From contig JAGKSB010000006.1 of assembly GCA_017942165.1 (NCBI GenBank), positions 147,762 through 211,761 on the forward strand: a stretch of 64,000 nucleotides of DNA, given 5' to 3'. How positions within the stretch are numbered: the first letter of the stretch is position 1; every line of letters begins with the position of its first letter. The position numbers and the translations under genes were made by a program. This document shows, in pieces, positions 43,487-52,226 of the stretch. The notes under the pieces are model-generated. The model did no database searches and was not told the DNA's origin. It saw only the letters and a list, made by a program, of their open reading frames with translations. The stretch comes from Rhinopithecimicrobium faecis. GTDB taxonomy: Bacteria; Bacteroidota; Bacteroidia; Sphingobacteriales; Sphingobacteriaceae.

Positions 43487-45835
43487 ATGATTAAAGGAAA
43501 CAGCTCTCTTGCTTTTACAATATTACTGCTTTTGTCGCTATTTTTTGCATCTTGTCGATCGGCAAGATTCTTAAATGACGAGGAAGCACTGGTTACAAGT
43601 GTTCATATTCAGGGAGTTGATGCTAAATTGAAGGAGTCTGCATTTTCCTATATTTCCAATGAAATTCGTCCCAATTCACGCGTTAATTTCTTTATATACA
43701 ATTTATATAATACCAAGAATGGGGCTTATAAGACTTCCCATATTCGTGCTGTAGGGGAGCCTCCAAGGTTAGTAGACTCCGCTTTAATAGATCTCTCCAG
43801 CACACAGATAAAAAGATTTTTGGTAGCCAAAGGTTATTTCCATGCGCAGGTAAATCCTGAAATAAAAATCGTGAAAAAACGCGCCCATATTAATTTTCAT
43901 GTGCAAACGGGAACACCCTACCTAATCGGGACTATTGAAAGACAATTTGCAGATACCACCTTACAGCAAACTTTTGAAAAGCCCTTAGCCCTGCAATCTA
44001 AATTGAAGGAAGGGAAGAAATATGATGCTTCAGACCTCCTGCAGGAGCGAGAGAATCTATATAGTATGCTTCGAAATAAAGGGTACTACGATTATGTACG
44101 TCAATATATGCGTGTGCTAGTCGATACGAATAAAGTTGCCAATCGCGCAGACCTGAAAATTATCGTCGACAACCCTACAGGAAAGAATGCCCATACCATC
44201 TATACCATAGACTCCGTTTCTATTCATATTACTAATCCCGTAGATAAGCAGCTTGAAGGCTCCCAATACACGCGCGTCAAAAAGGATAAATTCACCTATT
44301 TTGATGAAACTGGAAAGTTTAGATTACGCCCCCTTACATTATATACTTATTTAAATGCTGGCGACCGCTATTCCTTGAGCCGTGAGACGCTCTCCTATGA
44401 TAGACTCTATGAGTTAAATGGATTTCGTTCCGTAAAAGTGCAATACCAAAAAGTCGATTCTGCGAAGCTTCATATGGCGTATGCATTAACACCTCGACCT
44501 GCGATGGGGAATCAGGTCGAAGGGGAGTTTACCTTAAGCTCCGGGTTAAATGGCTTAAATGTGGGGAATACATTTTCCCACCGCAATATTTTTGGCGGTG
44601 CTGAGCAATTAGAAGTGAAGTTACGCTATGGGGTACTATTTGATTCCAAGATTCCAGGCAGTCTGTCACAGAAAATTTTTAATAACGATTTTCAAATTGG
44701 CGTTAATTTAGTGATTCCCCGTTTGGTTGCCCCCGTCAGTATTCGAGGGATTGCAAACTACGGCCTTCCGAAGACAACGATCTCAACATCGTTACAGATT
44801 TTTAACCAAGACCTCACTTACGCGAATAGATATTTAATAAATACCTTAAACTACGCGTGGTATGAGACGGCGAATAAATACCATAGCTTAACACCTATTG
44901 TTGTCGAATACCGCCAAGGAAAATTGAATGAAGCCTTTGCTGCAGACTTAATCGATCGTGGTTACCTATTATATGTGCGCTCTAATAATAGGGAATATTT
45001 TGGCTTGGGCGCACAGTATGCATTTACCTATAATGCGTCCAAATTAAATAAACAGGAGAGCTTCCACTATTTTAAGGGTGCTGTCGACCTCTCCGGGAAT
45101 CTATTAGACCTGGTTTCTAAAGTGGCTAATTTTAAGGAAAATGAAGTCGGGGAGAAGGATATTCTTGGCGTTCCTTATTTGCAGTATGCCAAGACAGAAT
45201 TAGATTTTAGAATGTATAAGCACTTCGGGGGATCGCGTCAATTGGTGCTACGCTTTAACTCCGGGATTGCAATCCCCTATGGAAATAACTCCTCTTTATT
45301 AATTTTTGAAAAGAGCTTTTATGGGGGCGGCATGAATGGTATTCGTGCTTGGCAGGTGCGTACTTTAGGGCCTGGAAACTACAATCGGGCTGATTTAGAT
45401 GAAAGCCTTCGTTTGAATTTTAGGAATTTGGACCAACTCGGGGAGATAAAAATTGAGGGAAACATAGAATACCGTTTTCAAATTTTAAACAATTTCTTAG
45501 GGGCTAAAATGAAGGGGGCAACTTTCTTGGATTTCGGAAATATCTGGCGATTGAAGGAAAATGTTTTAAACCCTGGTGGCGAATTCCATTTTAATAAATT
45601 CTTAAATCAGTTTGCCATAGGTTCAGGCTTCGGGTTACGCTTTGATTCCGGATATTTTATAATTCGTATGGATGCTGGATTGAAAGTGAAAGACCCCCAA
45701 TTTCAAGGTTCCAAGCAATGGGTGATACAACACCTGTTTAACCAACGCGCATTTAAAAACGAATACAATGCAACACATAGGCCCGATCGCTACAACTTTA
45801 TCCAGTATAATTTTGGTATAGGTCTCCCATTTTAA
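43487..45835 (+). CDS. tamL: TamL-type BamA/TamA-family outer-membrane lipoprotein
   Basis: A 782-residue Omp85-superfamily protein. Unlike proteobacterial TamA it is a lipoprotein: the signal peptide ends FFASC with cysteine 23, the feature of Bacteroidota TamL. Residues about 30-350 form POTRA-like repeats (KGYFHAQV, RNKGYYDY), and the rest is a 16-strand barrel with the Omp85 motif near GGMNGIRAWQVRTLGPG. TamL with TamB is thought to help move phospholipids or proteins between membranes. No tamB lies next to it. The start gives a proper signal peptide and is 6 nt from the divergent methyltransferase start. Confidence 0.88.
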   Translation: MIKGNSSLAFTILLLLSLFFASCRSARFLNDEEALVTSVHIQGVDAKLKESAFSYISNEIRPNSRVNFFIYNLYNTKNGAYKTSHIRAVGEPPRLVDSALIDLSSTQIKRFLVAKGYFHAQVNPEIKIVKKRAHINFHVQTGTPYLIGTIERQFADTTLQQTFEKPLALQSKLKEGKKYDASDLLQERENLYSMLRNKGYYDYVRQYMRVLVDTNKVANRADLKIIVDNPTGKNAHTIYTIDSVSIHITNPVDKQLEGSQYTRVKKDKFTYFDETGKFRLRPLTLYTYLNAGDRYSLSRETLSYDRLYELNGFRSVKVQYQKVDSAKLHMAYALTPRPAMGNQVEGEFTLSSGLNGLNVGNTFSHRNIFGGAEQLEVKLRYGVLFDSKIPGSLSQKIFNNDFQIGVNLVIPRLVAPVSIRGIANYGLPKTTISTSLQIFNQDLTYANRYLINTLNYAWYETANKYHSLTPIVVEYRQGKLNEAFAADLIDRGYLLYVRSNNREYFGLGAQYAFTYNASKLNKQESFHYFKGAVDLSGNLLDLVSKVANFKENEVGEKDILGVPYLQYAKTELDFRMYKHFGGSRQLVLRFNSGIAIPYGNNSSLLIFEKSFYGGGMNGIRAWQVRTLGPGNYNRADLDESLRLNFRNLDQLGEIKIEGNIEYRFQILNNFLGAKMKGATFLDFGNIWRLKENVLNPGGEFHFNKFLNQFAIGSGFGLRFDSGYFIIRMDAGLKVKDPQFQGSKQWVIQHLFNQRAFKNEYNATHRPDRYNFIQYNFGIGLPF

Positions 45836-45846
45836 ATATTTTAAAC

Positions 45847-45879
45847 GATAAAATCCCCTTTTTTTAAGGGGATTTTATC
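45847..45879. terminator. Bidirectional terminator after tamL
   Basis: A perfect 14-bp stem (GATAAAATCCCCTT / AAGGGGATTTTATC) with a T5 loop, 11 nt after the tamL stop and 18 nt past the stop of the convergent gene. Confidence 0.85.
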
Positions 45880-45897
45880 AGTATGATCGCGGAGATC

Positions 45898-46431
45898 TTA
45901 AAAGAACATCCCTTTTAAACTATTGAAAATGGTCTCTAGAATACTGCTTATAGATAGGCCGTGATTAACATTAAAAAATCCCATCCCCAAGGCCAAGACA
46001 ATAGCCGTAATAATTACTCTTTTAAAAATATACGCTACTAACAGGATAATACCTGGAATTATCAGGAGCGCTAAGCCTGAAATCTTTAGGGGGCTAAGCC
46101 CATTATCACTTTTATAGATATAGAATAGTTTTACATTTGTGCCCTCCGCATTTTTGTGCTTTAAGAAGGCAAAGGTAGAATTTTCTATAGGCTCCGTAAT
46201 GGTAGCCACACCGCCATTAAACTTTAACTCTTGCTTAAAGCCATTAAAGCTAAAGGTGTAGGTGCCCTGAATTCCCTCCTGTGGGACATCCAGCTTATCC
46301 GTCGCTATTATCGCGATCTTCAATGGATTCGTTATACTTTCCTTTAGGGTGAAATTTTGTATCGTCGTTTGCTGTGCGAAAATAAAGGAGGGGAAAAGGA
46401 GGATTAAAAATGTGAAAATATGATTTTTCAT
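45898..46431 (-). CDS. Exported protein of unknown function with C-terminal membrane segments
   Basis: A 177-residue protein I do not recognise. It has a clear Sec signal peptide (1-19, cleavage after IFA), an extracytoplasmic domain of about 95 residues rich in beta-strand-forming segments, and two hydrophobic helices (about 113-135 and 139-155) followed by a short tail. The topology suggests a small periplasmic sensor or assembly domain fixed in the inner membrane. It is transcribed alone, divergent from the small membrane protein gene at 46.5 kb. The start is fixed by the signal peptide. Confidence 0.7.
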   Translation of the reverse strand: MKNHIFTFLILLFPSFIFAQQTTIQNFTLKESITNPLKIAIIATDKLDVPQEGIQGTYTFSFNGFKQELKFNGGVATITEPIENSTFAFLKHKNAEGTNVKLFYIYKSDNGLSPLKISGLALLIIPGIILLVAYIFKRVIITAIVLALGMGFFNVNHGLSISSILETIFNSLKGMFF

Positions 46432-46512
46432 GTTTCTGTGAATTTGGCTGCAATGATATGTAAATTATTACTTTATTAAAAAGTTTTGTGTCATAATTTT
46501 GCAAAACAATTT

Positions 46513-46540
46513 TTGTTAATACTAATAATTTGTACATTTG
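46513..46540 (+). promoter_or_regulatory. Promoter of the 84-residue membrane protein gene
   Basis: TTG (46513-46515), 17 nt spacer, TACATTTG (46533-46540) fully fits the Bacteroidota promoter; the ATG is 20 nt downstream. It indicates strong constitutive-type expression. Confidence 0.65.
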
Positions 46541-46560
46541 TGCAACAAATCAAAATTGAT

Positions 46561-46815
46561 ATGGCGACTTCAGTAAAAGAGAGACAACCAAAAACAACAG
46601 ATAATAATGCAAATCAAACTCATTACTATATAACAATGGTAGTGGCAGTCGTATTTGGTATGGCTGGTGTATTTTTTAGATTTTTACCTGACGAGATTCC
46701 TTCGTTAGATCAGCATGGATTTTTATTCACTTCGATCTCAAATGTCTTTTTAATTATCGGTTCTGTGCTTGCTTTTAGAACGGTATTTGGCATTTTAGGT
46801 TTTCGTAAAGGCTAA
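46561..46815 (+). CDS. Small two-helix membrane protein of unknown function
   Basis: An 84-residue protein with a hydrophilic N-terminus (MATSVKERQPKTTDNNANQ), then two hydrophobic helices (about 25-42 and 53-74) separated by a short FLPDEIPSLDQHG loop, and a basic C-terminus. I do not recognise a characterised family. I start at ATG 46561: a longer frame would begin upstream of the promoter -33 element. A canonical promoter in front and a strong terminator behind show it is a real single-gene unit. Confidence 0.75.
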   Translation: MATSVKERQPKTTDNNANQTHYYITMVVAVVFGMAGVFFRFLPDEIPSLDQHGFLFTSISNVFLIIGSVLAFRTVFGILGFRKG

Positions 46816-46836
46816 ATTTAAATAGGCTACAATATT

Positions 46837-46873
46837 AAAAAAGCGTGATACATTATGTATCACGCTTTTTTTT
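46837..46873. terminator. Bidirectional terminator after the small membrane protein gene
   Basis: Two 11-bp arms (GCGTGATACAT / ATGTATCACGC) with flanking A6 and T8, located 21 nt after the plus-strand stop and 47 nt past the end of the minus-strand gene. Confidence 0.88.
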
Positions 46874-46920
46874 GTGCTTAATTTAAGAGCTTGTTAGCTT
46901 AAAATAGGAATGGTAGATTC

Positions 46921-47337
46921 TTAGTTTAAGATTGACCATGTAGACCATGGAATTCTTGATAAGATTAAAATCAAACCTAAGGTATAGCCTACTAAGACCG
47001 TGCTATTTGCCTTACGTGGCACTTCAATCTTCTTAGCTTTAATATAGCCTACTGAAATAAATACAATAGCAAGAATCATCACTAAAGGGTGCTCTAGGAA
47101 ATATAATCTAGAAACAGAATTTTTCATGTTCTCTCCAGAGAAGCTTTGCAACCCTAGGGGAGAGACAAAATAAATTACTAAGCCAATTAATAATTGGATA
47201 TGAGCAGAGATAAATCCTAGTAAAGCGATTTTACGGTTGTATCCTTTATTGCCTAAATAATTTGCTAGCGTAATAATGATCGATACTACTAAGGCAATTA
47301 ATAAAATGATTGCTAAAGTTGAGTGTAAGTGTTTCAT
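46921..47337 (-). CDS. Four-helix inner-membrane protein of unknown function
   Basis: A 138-residue polytopic membrane protein with four hydrophobic helices (about 5-25, 37-57, 77-97, 110-131). Conserved-looking features are GFISAHIQLLIGLVIYFVSPLG and EHPLVMIL, each with an intramembrane histidine; similar Bacteroidota proteins are sometimes labelled cytochrome-b-like, but haem binding is not shown. The start is MKHLHSTLA; a Met four codons upstream is possible. It lies 58 nt behind the M28 peptidase gene and may share its transcript. No function is assigned. Confidence 0.7.
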   Translation of the reverse strand: MKHLHSTLAIILLIALVVSIIITLANYLGNKGYNRKIALLGFISAHIQLLIGLVIYFVSPLGLQSFSGENMKNSVSRLYFLEHPLVMILAIVFISVGYIKAKKIEVPRKANSTVLVGYTLGLILILSRIPWSTWSILN

Positions 47338-47395
47338 TCCTGTTAACATAAAGTATTTGAGTTTTAAATGTTTGTTTACAAAGGTAAAAAATAAG

Positions 47396-49048
47396 TTAAC
47401 GTTTCGCTCCGATTTCTTTAAATTCTGATTGTGCCTTCCACTGTGGGAAAGTATTCTCCGAACTCAAGGTATAACCAAGGTCAAAATAGACGCGTATATC
47501 CGCTAAGATACCCTCAAAAGTCCAGTTTTCATCCAGCTCATCGGTCACCGCATGGTAACGACCTTTAAATGCTTCTTTACGTTTGTTTAGCGCAACGGTA
47601 TCTTGATCTATATAGTTCTTACCGGAACCTGCAAATAGGGCTGGTACGCCAACTTTGGCAAAATTAAAATGGTCAGAACGATAGAAGCCACCCGATGAAG
47701 GGTTTCCTGCAGCCTGTACTGTACGTCCAAATTTAGCTGCCGAGCGCGCTAAATAATCGTCCATCTCAGATTGTCCCATACCTATAATCGAGAGGTCTGA
47801 CGTTGCCCCTACGGGATTGAAAGCATCCATATTGATGTTAGCTACCGTCTTATTTAGCGGGTAAATTGGGTGTGAGGTGTAATAGGCTGAGCCCAGCAGA
47901 CCCTGCTCTTCAGCAGTTACTGCCAATAAGATAATACTACGCTCAGGCTTCACCTTAGCAGCTTTAAAGGCTTTCGCAATTTCAAAAAGTGCAGCGACAC
48001 CGGCAGCATTATCCTGTGCCCCATTATAGATGCTATCCCCATTTACAGCCTCTCCCGTGCCTAGATGGTCCCAGTGTGCTGTGTAGACAACGACTTCATC
48101 GGGGCGCTTGCTCCCTGTTATTTTAGCGATAACATTTCTCGAGGTTGATTTTTTTAATTTATTGCTCACCGCAATGGACGTTTGCAACTTCAAATCTACC
48201 GCTTTAAACCCCGGCTTCTTAGCCTCTTCAAGTAATTGATTGCTATAGCCTGCGGCTTCAAAAAGCTGGGTCGTAGCCGGAGCCGATAACCAACCCTCTA
48301 TCGGTGTATAGGGCTGCAGGGAGGCTGCTGACTGCAGGTCCATTTGGGCGCCTGCCCACCCAGTACGTATAACATTCCATCCATAGCTCGCTGCTTTTGA
48401 ATCATGAATAATAAGTACACCGGCTGCACCCTGTCGTGCAGCTTCCTCATATTTATAAGTCCAGCGGCCATAATATGTCATATTATCTCCCTTAAATAAG
48501 TCTTTATTATAGTGCCCTGGGTCAGAAATCATGACCACGACAATTTTACCTTTTACATCCAACGATGCATAGTCATTCCAATTGTATTCTGGAGCAACAA
48601 TCCCGAAACCTGCAAACACCAAAGGAGTCTTCCCGAGGGAAATCGTTTCTTTTAATTGGCGGGAGCCTACAACATAATCTGAAAGGTTTGTTAAAGTAAC
48701 CGGCTTTGCGGACCCTTCAATCGTGAGGGTTGACGTCGTTGCTGTAGAAGTTATTTCTACCATAGGTACTTCTTGAAAATAGCTATCTCCATTCCCTGCT
48801 TCTAGACCTAATGCTTGAAATTGAGCGGCAATATAATCCGTGGCTAAGGTGTCTCCTTTCGTAAAAGGTAATCTTCCTAAAAATGCGTCTGAGGAGAGTT
48901 TTTCCACATAGCTTTTAAAGCTGCTTGCTGTAATTTGCGCTAAAGCCTGTTGATCTAAGCTGGTAGTGGACGCTGGTATCCCCTTGGAGGAGTTGCAAGC
49001 AACAAAGGTGCTACAGAGTAATCCTAAAAGTAAATTTATTCTTTTCAT
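47396..49048 (-). CDS. M28-family metallopeptidase lipoprotein with PA domain
   Basis: A 550-residue secreted aminopeptidase-type enzyme. Lipobox cysteine 18 (STFVAC) anchors it to the membrane. A protease-associated insert (about 110-300, including AAGVLIIHDSKA) precedes and interrupts the M28 catalytic domain with its two-zinc set: H in YTAHWDHLG, D in GAQDNAAGVAAL, the EE pair in TAEEQGLLGS, D in NINMDAFNP and H in RSDHFNF. It probably frees N-terminal amino acids from peptides. I start at the Met before the signal peptide rather than 16 codons upstream. The SprT-like gene ends 49 nt upstream. Confidence 0.9.
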   Translation of the reverse strand: MKRINLLLGLLCSTFVACNSSKGIPASTTSLDQQALAQITASSFKSYVEKLSSDAFLGRLPFTKGDTLATDYIAAQFQALGLEAGNGDSYFQEVPMVEITSTATTSTLTIEGSAKPVTLTNLSDYVVGSRQLKETISLGKTPLVFAGFGIVAPEYNWNDYASLDVKGKIVVVMISDPGHYNKDLFKGDNMTYYGRWTYKYEEAARQGAAGVLIIHDSKAASYGWNVIRTGWAGAQMDLQSAASLQPYTPIEGWLSAPATTQLFEAAGYSNQLLEEAKKPGFKAVDLKLQTSIAVSNKLKKSTSRNVIAKITGSKRPDEVVVYTAHWDHLGTGEAVNGDSIYNGAQDNAAGVAALFEIAKAFKAAKVKPERSIILLAVTAEEQGLLGSAYYTSHPIYPLNKTVANINMDAFNPVGATSDLSIIGMGQSEMDDYLARSAAKFGRTVQAAGNPSSGGFYRSDHFNFAKVGVPALFAGSGKNYIDQDTVALNKRKEAFKGRYHAVTDELDENWTFEGILADIRVYFDLGYTLSSENTFPQWKAQSEFKEIGAKR

Positions 49049-49097
49049 ATAATATAATTCATCTAAAAATACGTCATTTAGATGGATTTCCATCAAT

Positions 49098-49712
49098 TTA
49101 GTTTATCTCGACGGGGACGATCTCCGCGATGGGGTGAAAAAGATAAATGCCCTGTGTATGCACTTCGATACAATGGTATCTTTTGCGTAGCTTATGCTTC
49201 TTCTGAAAAATTCGCCCATTGGGCATTTTAAAATAACTGTCCTCAGGAATCATTTCTACCGTGACGACGGCGGTCGTAGTGTTTGCGGCCTGCAGCGCTC
49301 TATATAGATTAAGATCTGTACAGCTGCTTGCGGCGGGATTACTCATATAGTACTCTACGGCTTCTTGGATAGCCTTTGGGAAAATAGTTAACTGCAAGAA
49401 TGGGTCCATCAGCTCCTTAAAATTTGCTTTCCATTCTTGGCCATGTGGCTTGACATGGCGTTTATGCTGCTCCCAAGTCTTTAAATGTGCAAACTCATGT
49501 ATGCTGGTAATAAGAAAGGCATACGGATTTAAATTGTGATTGACAGAAATACGATGGGGCTCCCCTTTATAAGGGGGCCTGTAGTCGCCAGATTTTGTAC
49601 TTCTAGCACGCGCTATTCGGAAGAGACATCCTGTATCATTAATCCATTGAGAAAGAATAGGAGCCGCCTCTTCGGGAACATACTTTCTTAATCGTTCACT
49701 GTAATCCTGCAT
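49098..49712 (-). CDS. SprT-like zinc metalloprotease-domain protein
   Basis: A 204-residue protein with the SprT-type zinc motif HEFAH (72-76) in a helix, preceded by HRISVNHNLN and followed by HGQEWKANFKEL, as in the SprT/Spartan family. In eukaryotes Spartan degrades DNA-protein crosslinks; the role of bacterial SprT is unsettled. The C-terminal zinc-ribbon of the family seems reduced: few cysteines remain. It is divergent from recN, with the candidate damage operator in the shared region. A consensus -7 box lies 5 nt before the ATG. Confidence 0.8.
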   Translation of the reverse strand: MQDYSERLRKYVPEEAAPILSQWINDTGCLFRIARARSTKSGDYRPPYKGEPHRISVNHNLNPYAFLITSIHEFAHLKTWEQHKRHVKPHGQEWKANFKELMDPFLQLTIFPKAIQEAVEYYMSNPAASSCTDLNLYRALQAANTTTAVVTVEMIPEDSYFKMPNGRIFQKKHKLRKRYHCIEVHTQGIYLFHPIAEIVPVEIN

Positions 49713-49716
49713 AGTA

Positions 49717-49724
49717 CAAACATA
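49717..49724 (-). promoter_or_regulatory. -7 box of the SprT-like gene (possible leaderless start)
   Basis: The minus strand reads TATGTTTG, matching TAnnTTTG. It ends 4 nt upstream of the start codon, so the transcript would begin at or next to the ATG. Confidence 0.5.
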
Positions 49725-49798
49725 TTATTTTTTTTCGTGAAAATGCAGGATCTTCTTTGCTAATATTATTTGTAAAACAAAAATTATAGCTATATTAG

Positions 49799-49814
49799 TT
49801 AGCGGGATAGCTAA
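49799..49814. promoter_or_regulatory. Candidate DNA-damage operator TTAGC-N6-GCTAA at recN
   Basis: TTAGC GGGATA GCTAA, a 16-bp palindrome ending 10 nt before the recN -7 box. The palindrome arms and the following GCTAAACATATTAGT match the dinB promoter (14 of 15 bases in that stretch). Binding protein unknown. Confidence 0.55.
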
Positions 49815-49824
49815 ACATATTAGT

Positions 49825-49832
49825 TATATTTG
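49825..49832 (+). promoter_or_regulatory. -7 box of recN
   Basis: TATATTTG fits TAnnTTTG, 31 nt before the ATG. The -33 region is covered by the palindrome at 49799-49814. Confidence 0.6.
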
Positions 49833-49863
49833 TGAGGTCCTTTATGACGTTATTTTAGAACAT

Positions 49864-51525
49864 ATGCTGAGTCGCTTACATATCAATAATTATGCATTAA
49901 TAGATACCTTGGATATCCAATTTGATGCAGGTTTAAATATTATTACTGGTGAGACGGGAGCCGGTAAGTCGATTATTATGGGTGCACTATCGCTCATATT
50001 AGGGAGCCGTATGGATGGTAAGTACTTCTTTAATCAGCAGCTGAAATGCATTATTGAAGGGTATTTTTCCATTGCTAGCTATGATTTAAAGCCTTTTTTT
50101 AAGGAGCATGATCTGGACTACGAGGCGGAGACGATTATCCGTAGAGAAATTACTCCCGAAGGGAAATCGCGTGCCTTTATCAACGACTCACCAGTAACCT
50201 TGCAAGTGCTTAAGGCCTTGGGGGAGCGTTTGATAGATGTCCACTCGCAGCACGCTACACAACAGATAAATACCGAGGATTTTCAGCTTCTTGTGATAGA
50301 TTCTGTGGCCAACAATGGGACCTTAAAAAGTGATTATCGTACCGTATTTAAGGATTATCGTGCTACCTTATTGCAACTCAAAAAATTAAAAGAAGCCATC
50401 TTAAAAGCGAATGCTGAAGCTGACTATCATCAATTTATTGTGGATGAGTTAGTGGCTGCGGGCTTGAAGGAAGAGGAGCAAAAACTCTTGGAGGAGGAGC
50501 AGAGGCAGCTTGAAAATGCCGAAGTTATCAAGACGGGTTTATTAGCATCCGTTTATGCATTAGATGAGCAGGAAGTTTCCGCAGTCCAATCGATAAAAGA
50601 AGCAATCGGTCAGCTGCATCAAGTAGCCGAGTACACACCTCCTTTAGTAGAGATGTCCGCTCGACTAAATTCTGTATACATAGAAATAAAAGATATTATC
50701 CAAGAGTTGGCAACCATTGAACAGACGGTGGTATTAGATGAATCTCGCCTAACGGTCGTTAATGAGCGACTCAGCCAACTCTATTCTTTGCAGAAGAAGC
50801 ATCGTGTAGAGTCTGTAGATGAATTGATTGCTTTACGTAATCAACTAACCGAGAGACTACGCGCTGTCTCCGACCAAGAAACGGATTTGCTAGCCCTTGA
50901 GCAGCAACTTCAGCAACAAGAGCAGGACCTTCAGCAGGCCGCAGTGAAACTGCATGCTAGCAGAGAACAAGTGCTGGAAACTATTCAAGATTATATAGCT
51001 TCTATACTGCATGAAGTGGGCATGCCGAATGCCAACCTCTTTATAGCGTTAAATTTATTAGAGCCTGAAGCTTACAAAGAAAGTGGTGCCGATCAGGTAC
51101 AGTTTTTATTCTCAGCAAATAAGGGTCAAGAGCTGCAGCCTATGCATAAGGTAGCTTCGGGTGGGGAGTTGTCGCGTGTGATGTTGGCTATTAAATCATT
51201 GATCGCCGAGCGTTCCGCGTTGCCTACAATAATTTTTGATGAGATTGATACCGGTATTTCTGGGGAAGTAGCTTTAAAAGTAGGAGAGGTTATGCAGCGA
51301 TTAGCGAAGAATATGCAAGTGATGGCCATCACGCATTTACCACAAATTGCTTCCAAAGGATCGACGCATTTTAAAGTTTATAAGAAGGATGTAGGCGATA
51401 AGACGATGTCAAATATTGTGCTTCTAAATCCTGAAGATCGTATCGTTGAGGTGGCGCAAATGCTTTCAGGCGCTAAGCCTGGGGAGTCAGCTCTACAGCA
51501 TGCAAGAGATTTAATTGAAGCTTAA
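49864..51525 (+). CDS. recN: DNA repair protein RecN
   Basis: A 553-residue SMC-like ATPase that gathers and protects broken DNA ends in double-strand-break repair. Walker A GETGAGKS (29-36), a long central coiled-coil (about 155-375, rich in Glu/Gln/Leu), the ABC signature ASGGELSRVM (about 430-439) and Walker B PTIIFDEIDTG (about 456-466), followed by the MAITHLPQIAS histidine switch. recN is a classic member of bacterial damage responses, and its promoter here shares a palindrome with dinB. It is flanked by a divergent SprT-like gene and a strong terminator. Confidence 0.96.
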   Translation: MLSRLHINNYALIDTLDIQFDAGLNIITGETGAGKSIIMGALSLILGSRMDGKYFFNQQLKCIIEGYFSIASYDLKPFFKEHDLDYEAETIIRREITPEGKSRAFINDSPVTLQVLKALGERLIDVHSQHATQQINTEDFQLLVIDSVANNGTLKSDYRTVFKDYRATLLQLKKLKEAILKANAEADYHQFIVDELVAAGLKEEEQKLLEEEQRQLENAEVIKTGLLASVYALDEQEVSAVQSIKEAIGQLHQVAEYTPPLVEMSARLNSVYIEIKDIIQELATIEQTVVLDESRLTVVNERLSQLYSLQKKHRVESVDELIALRNQLTERLRAVSDQETDLLALEQQLQQQEQDLQQAAVKLHASREQVLETIQDYIASILHEVGMPNANLFIALNLLEPEAYKESGADQVQFLFSANKGQELQPMHKVASGGELSRVMLAIKSLIAERSALPTIIFDEIDTGISGEVALKVGEVMQRLAKNMQVMAITHLPQIASKGSTHFKVYKKDVGDKTMSNIVLLNPEDRIVEVAQMLSGAKPGESALQHARDLIEA

Positions 51526-51579
51526 ATAGGGGGATTCCTTAAAAACAGAGCTTAAGAAAAGAAAAAACGATGCCTACGC

Positions 51580-51618
51580 AAAAAAAAAACGATCTAATTA
51601 TAGATCGTTTTTTTTTTT
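51580..51618. terminator. Bidirectional terminator after recN
   Basis: A hairpin AACGATCTA / TAGATCGTT with an ATTA loop between A10 and T11 runs. It lies 55 nt after recN and 45 nt past the stop of the convergent lipoprotein gene. Confidence 0.85.
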
Positions 51619-51663
51619 GTTTTGCTTGAAAGCTGTATTTTTTAGTGGAAAGATAACCTATAA

Positions 51664-52071
51664 TTAGGTTCTATCTTCCGCATCAATAATGGTAATTTTT
51701 ACAAGTAAGGTTTCTGGAACCTCAACATCAAAATTTGGATCTAAGATTGGATCTTGCGCATATAATGTCAAGGAGCCACTCGCGTAGTTAAAAGAGTATG
51801 CACGTCCATCAAATGTTGAAATATCATCATAAGAAGCGCCGTTATTATTACTCAAAGCTACCGTAACAGCACCTACAGAATAAGAGCTACCACTTAGTTC
51901 ATCGATGATAATAGTCTTAAATAATCCGTTTTCATCCTTTGCCCAATCCTGTGCTTTCACGGTGTAGAAGAAAGTTCTAGCTTGCGCAATTTCATAGTAT
52001 TCTTTCGTACATGAAGTACCCATTGTCAGTGCACTGGTAGCAAGCAATAAGCCAAGTAATATTTTTTTCAT
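51664..52071 (-). CDS. Small lipoprotein of unknown function
   Basis: A 135-residue exported lipoprotein. The signal peptide ends MGTSC, with lipobox cysteine at residue 21, followed by TKEYYEI. The mature part is about 115 residues, rich in Ser, Thr and Asp with alternating hydrophobic residues, which suggests a small beta-sandwich; it ends in an acidic segment (ILDPNFDVEVPETLLV). I do not recognise a characterised family. It stands alone between two terminators, downstream of clpC on the same strand. Confidence 0.72.
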   Translation of the reverse strand: MKKILLGLLLATSALTMGTSCTKEYYEIAQARTFFYTVKAQDWAKDENGLFKTIIIDELSGSSYSVGAVTVALSNNNGASYDDISTFDGRAYSFNYASGSLTLYAQDPILDPNFDVEVPETLLVKITIIDAEDRT

Positions 52072-52172
52072 ATTTTTAATTTTAAGAGATTTAAACGAGC
52101 GATTTACTTTAGTGTTAATATAATTCTAAAGTTAGGTTTTTTTTACAATAACTTAAGTGCAAAAATTGAACC

Positions 52173-52203
52173 AAAAAAAGAGCCGTATATCGCTATACGG
52201 CTC
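52173..52203 (-). terminator. Terminator of clpC
   Basis: A perfect 10-bp stem (GAGCCGTATA / TATACGGCTC) with a TCGC loop; the A7 run at 52173-52179 gives a U-tract on the minus strand, 24 nt after the clpC stop. Confidence 0.88.
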
Positions 52204-52226
52204 GAATGTAGTCTTTATAAGCTCAA

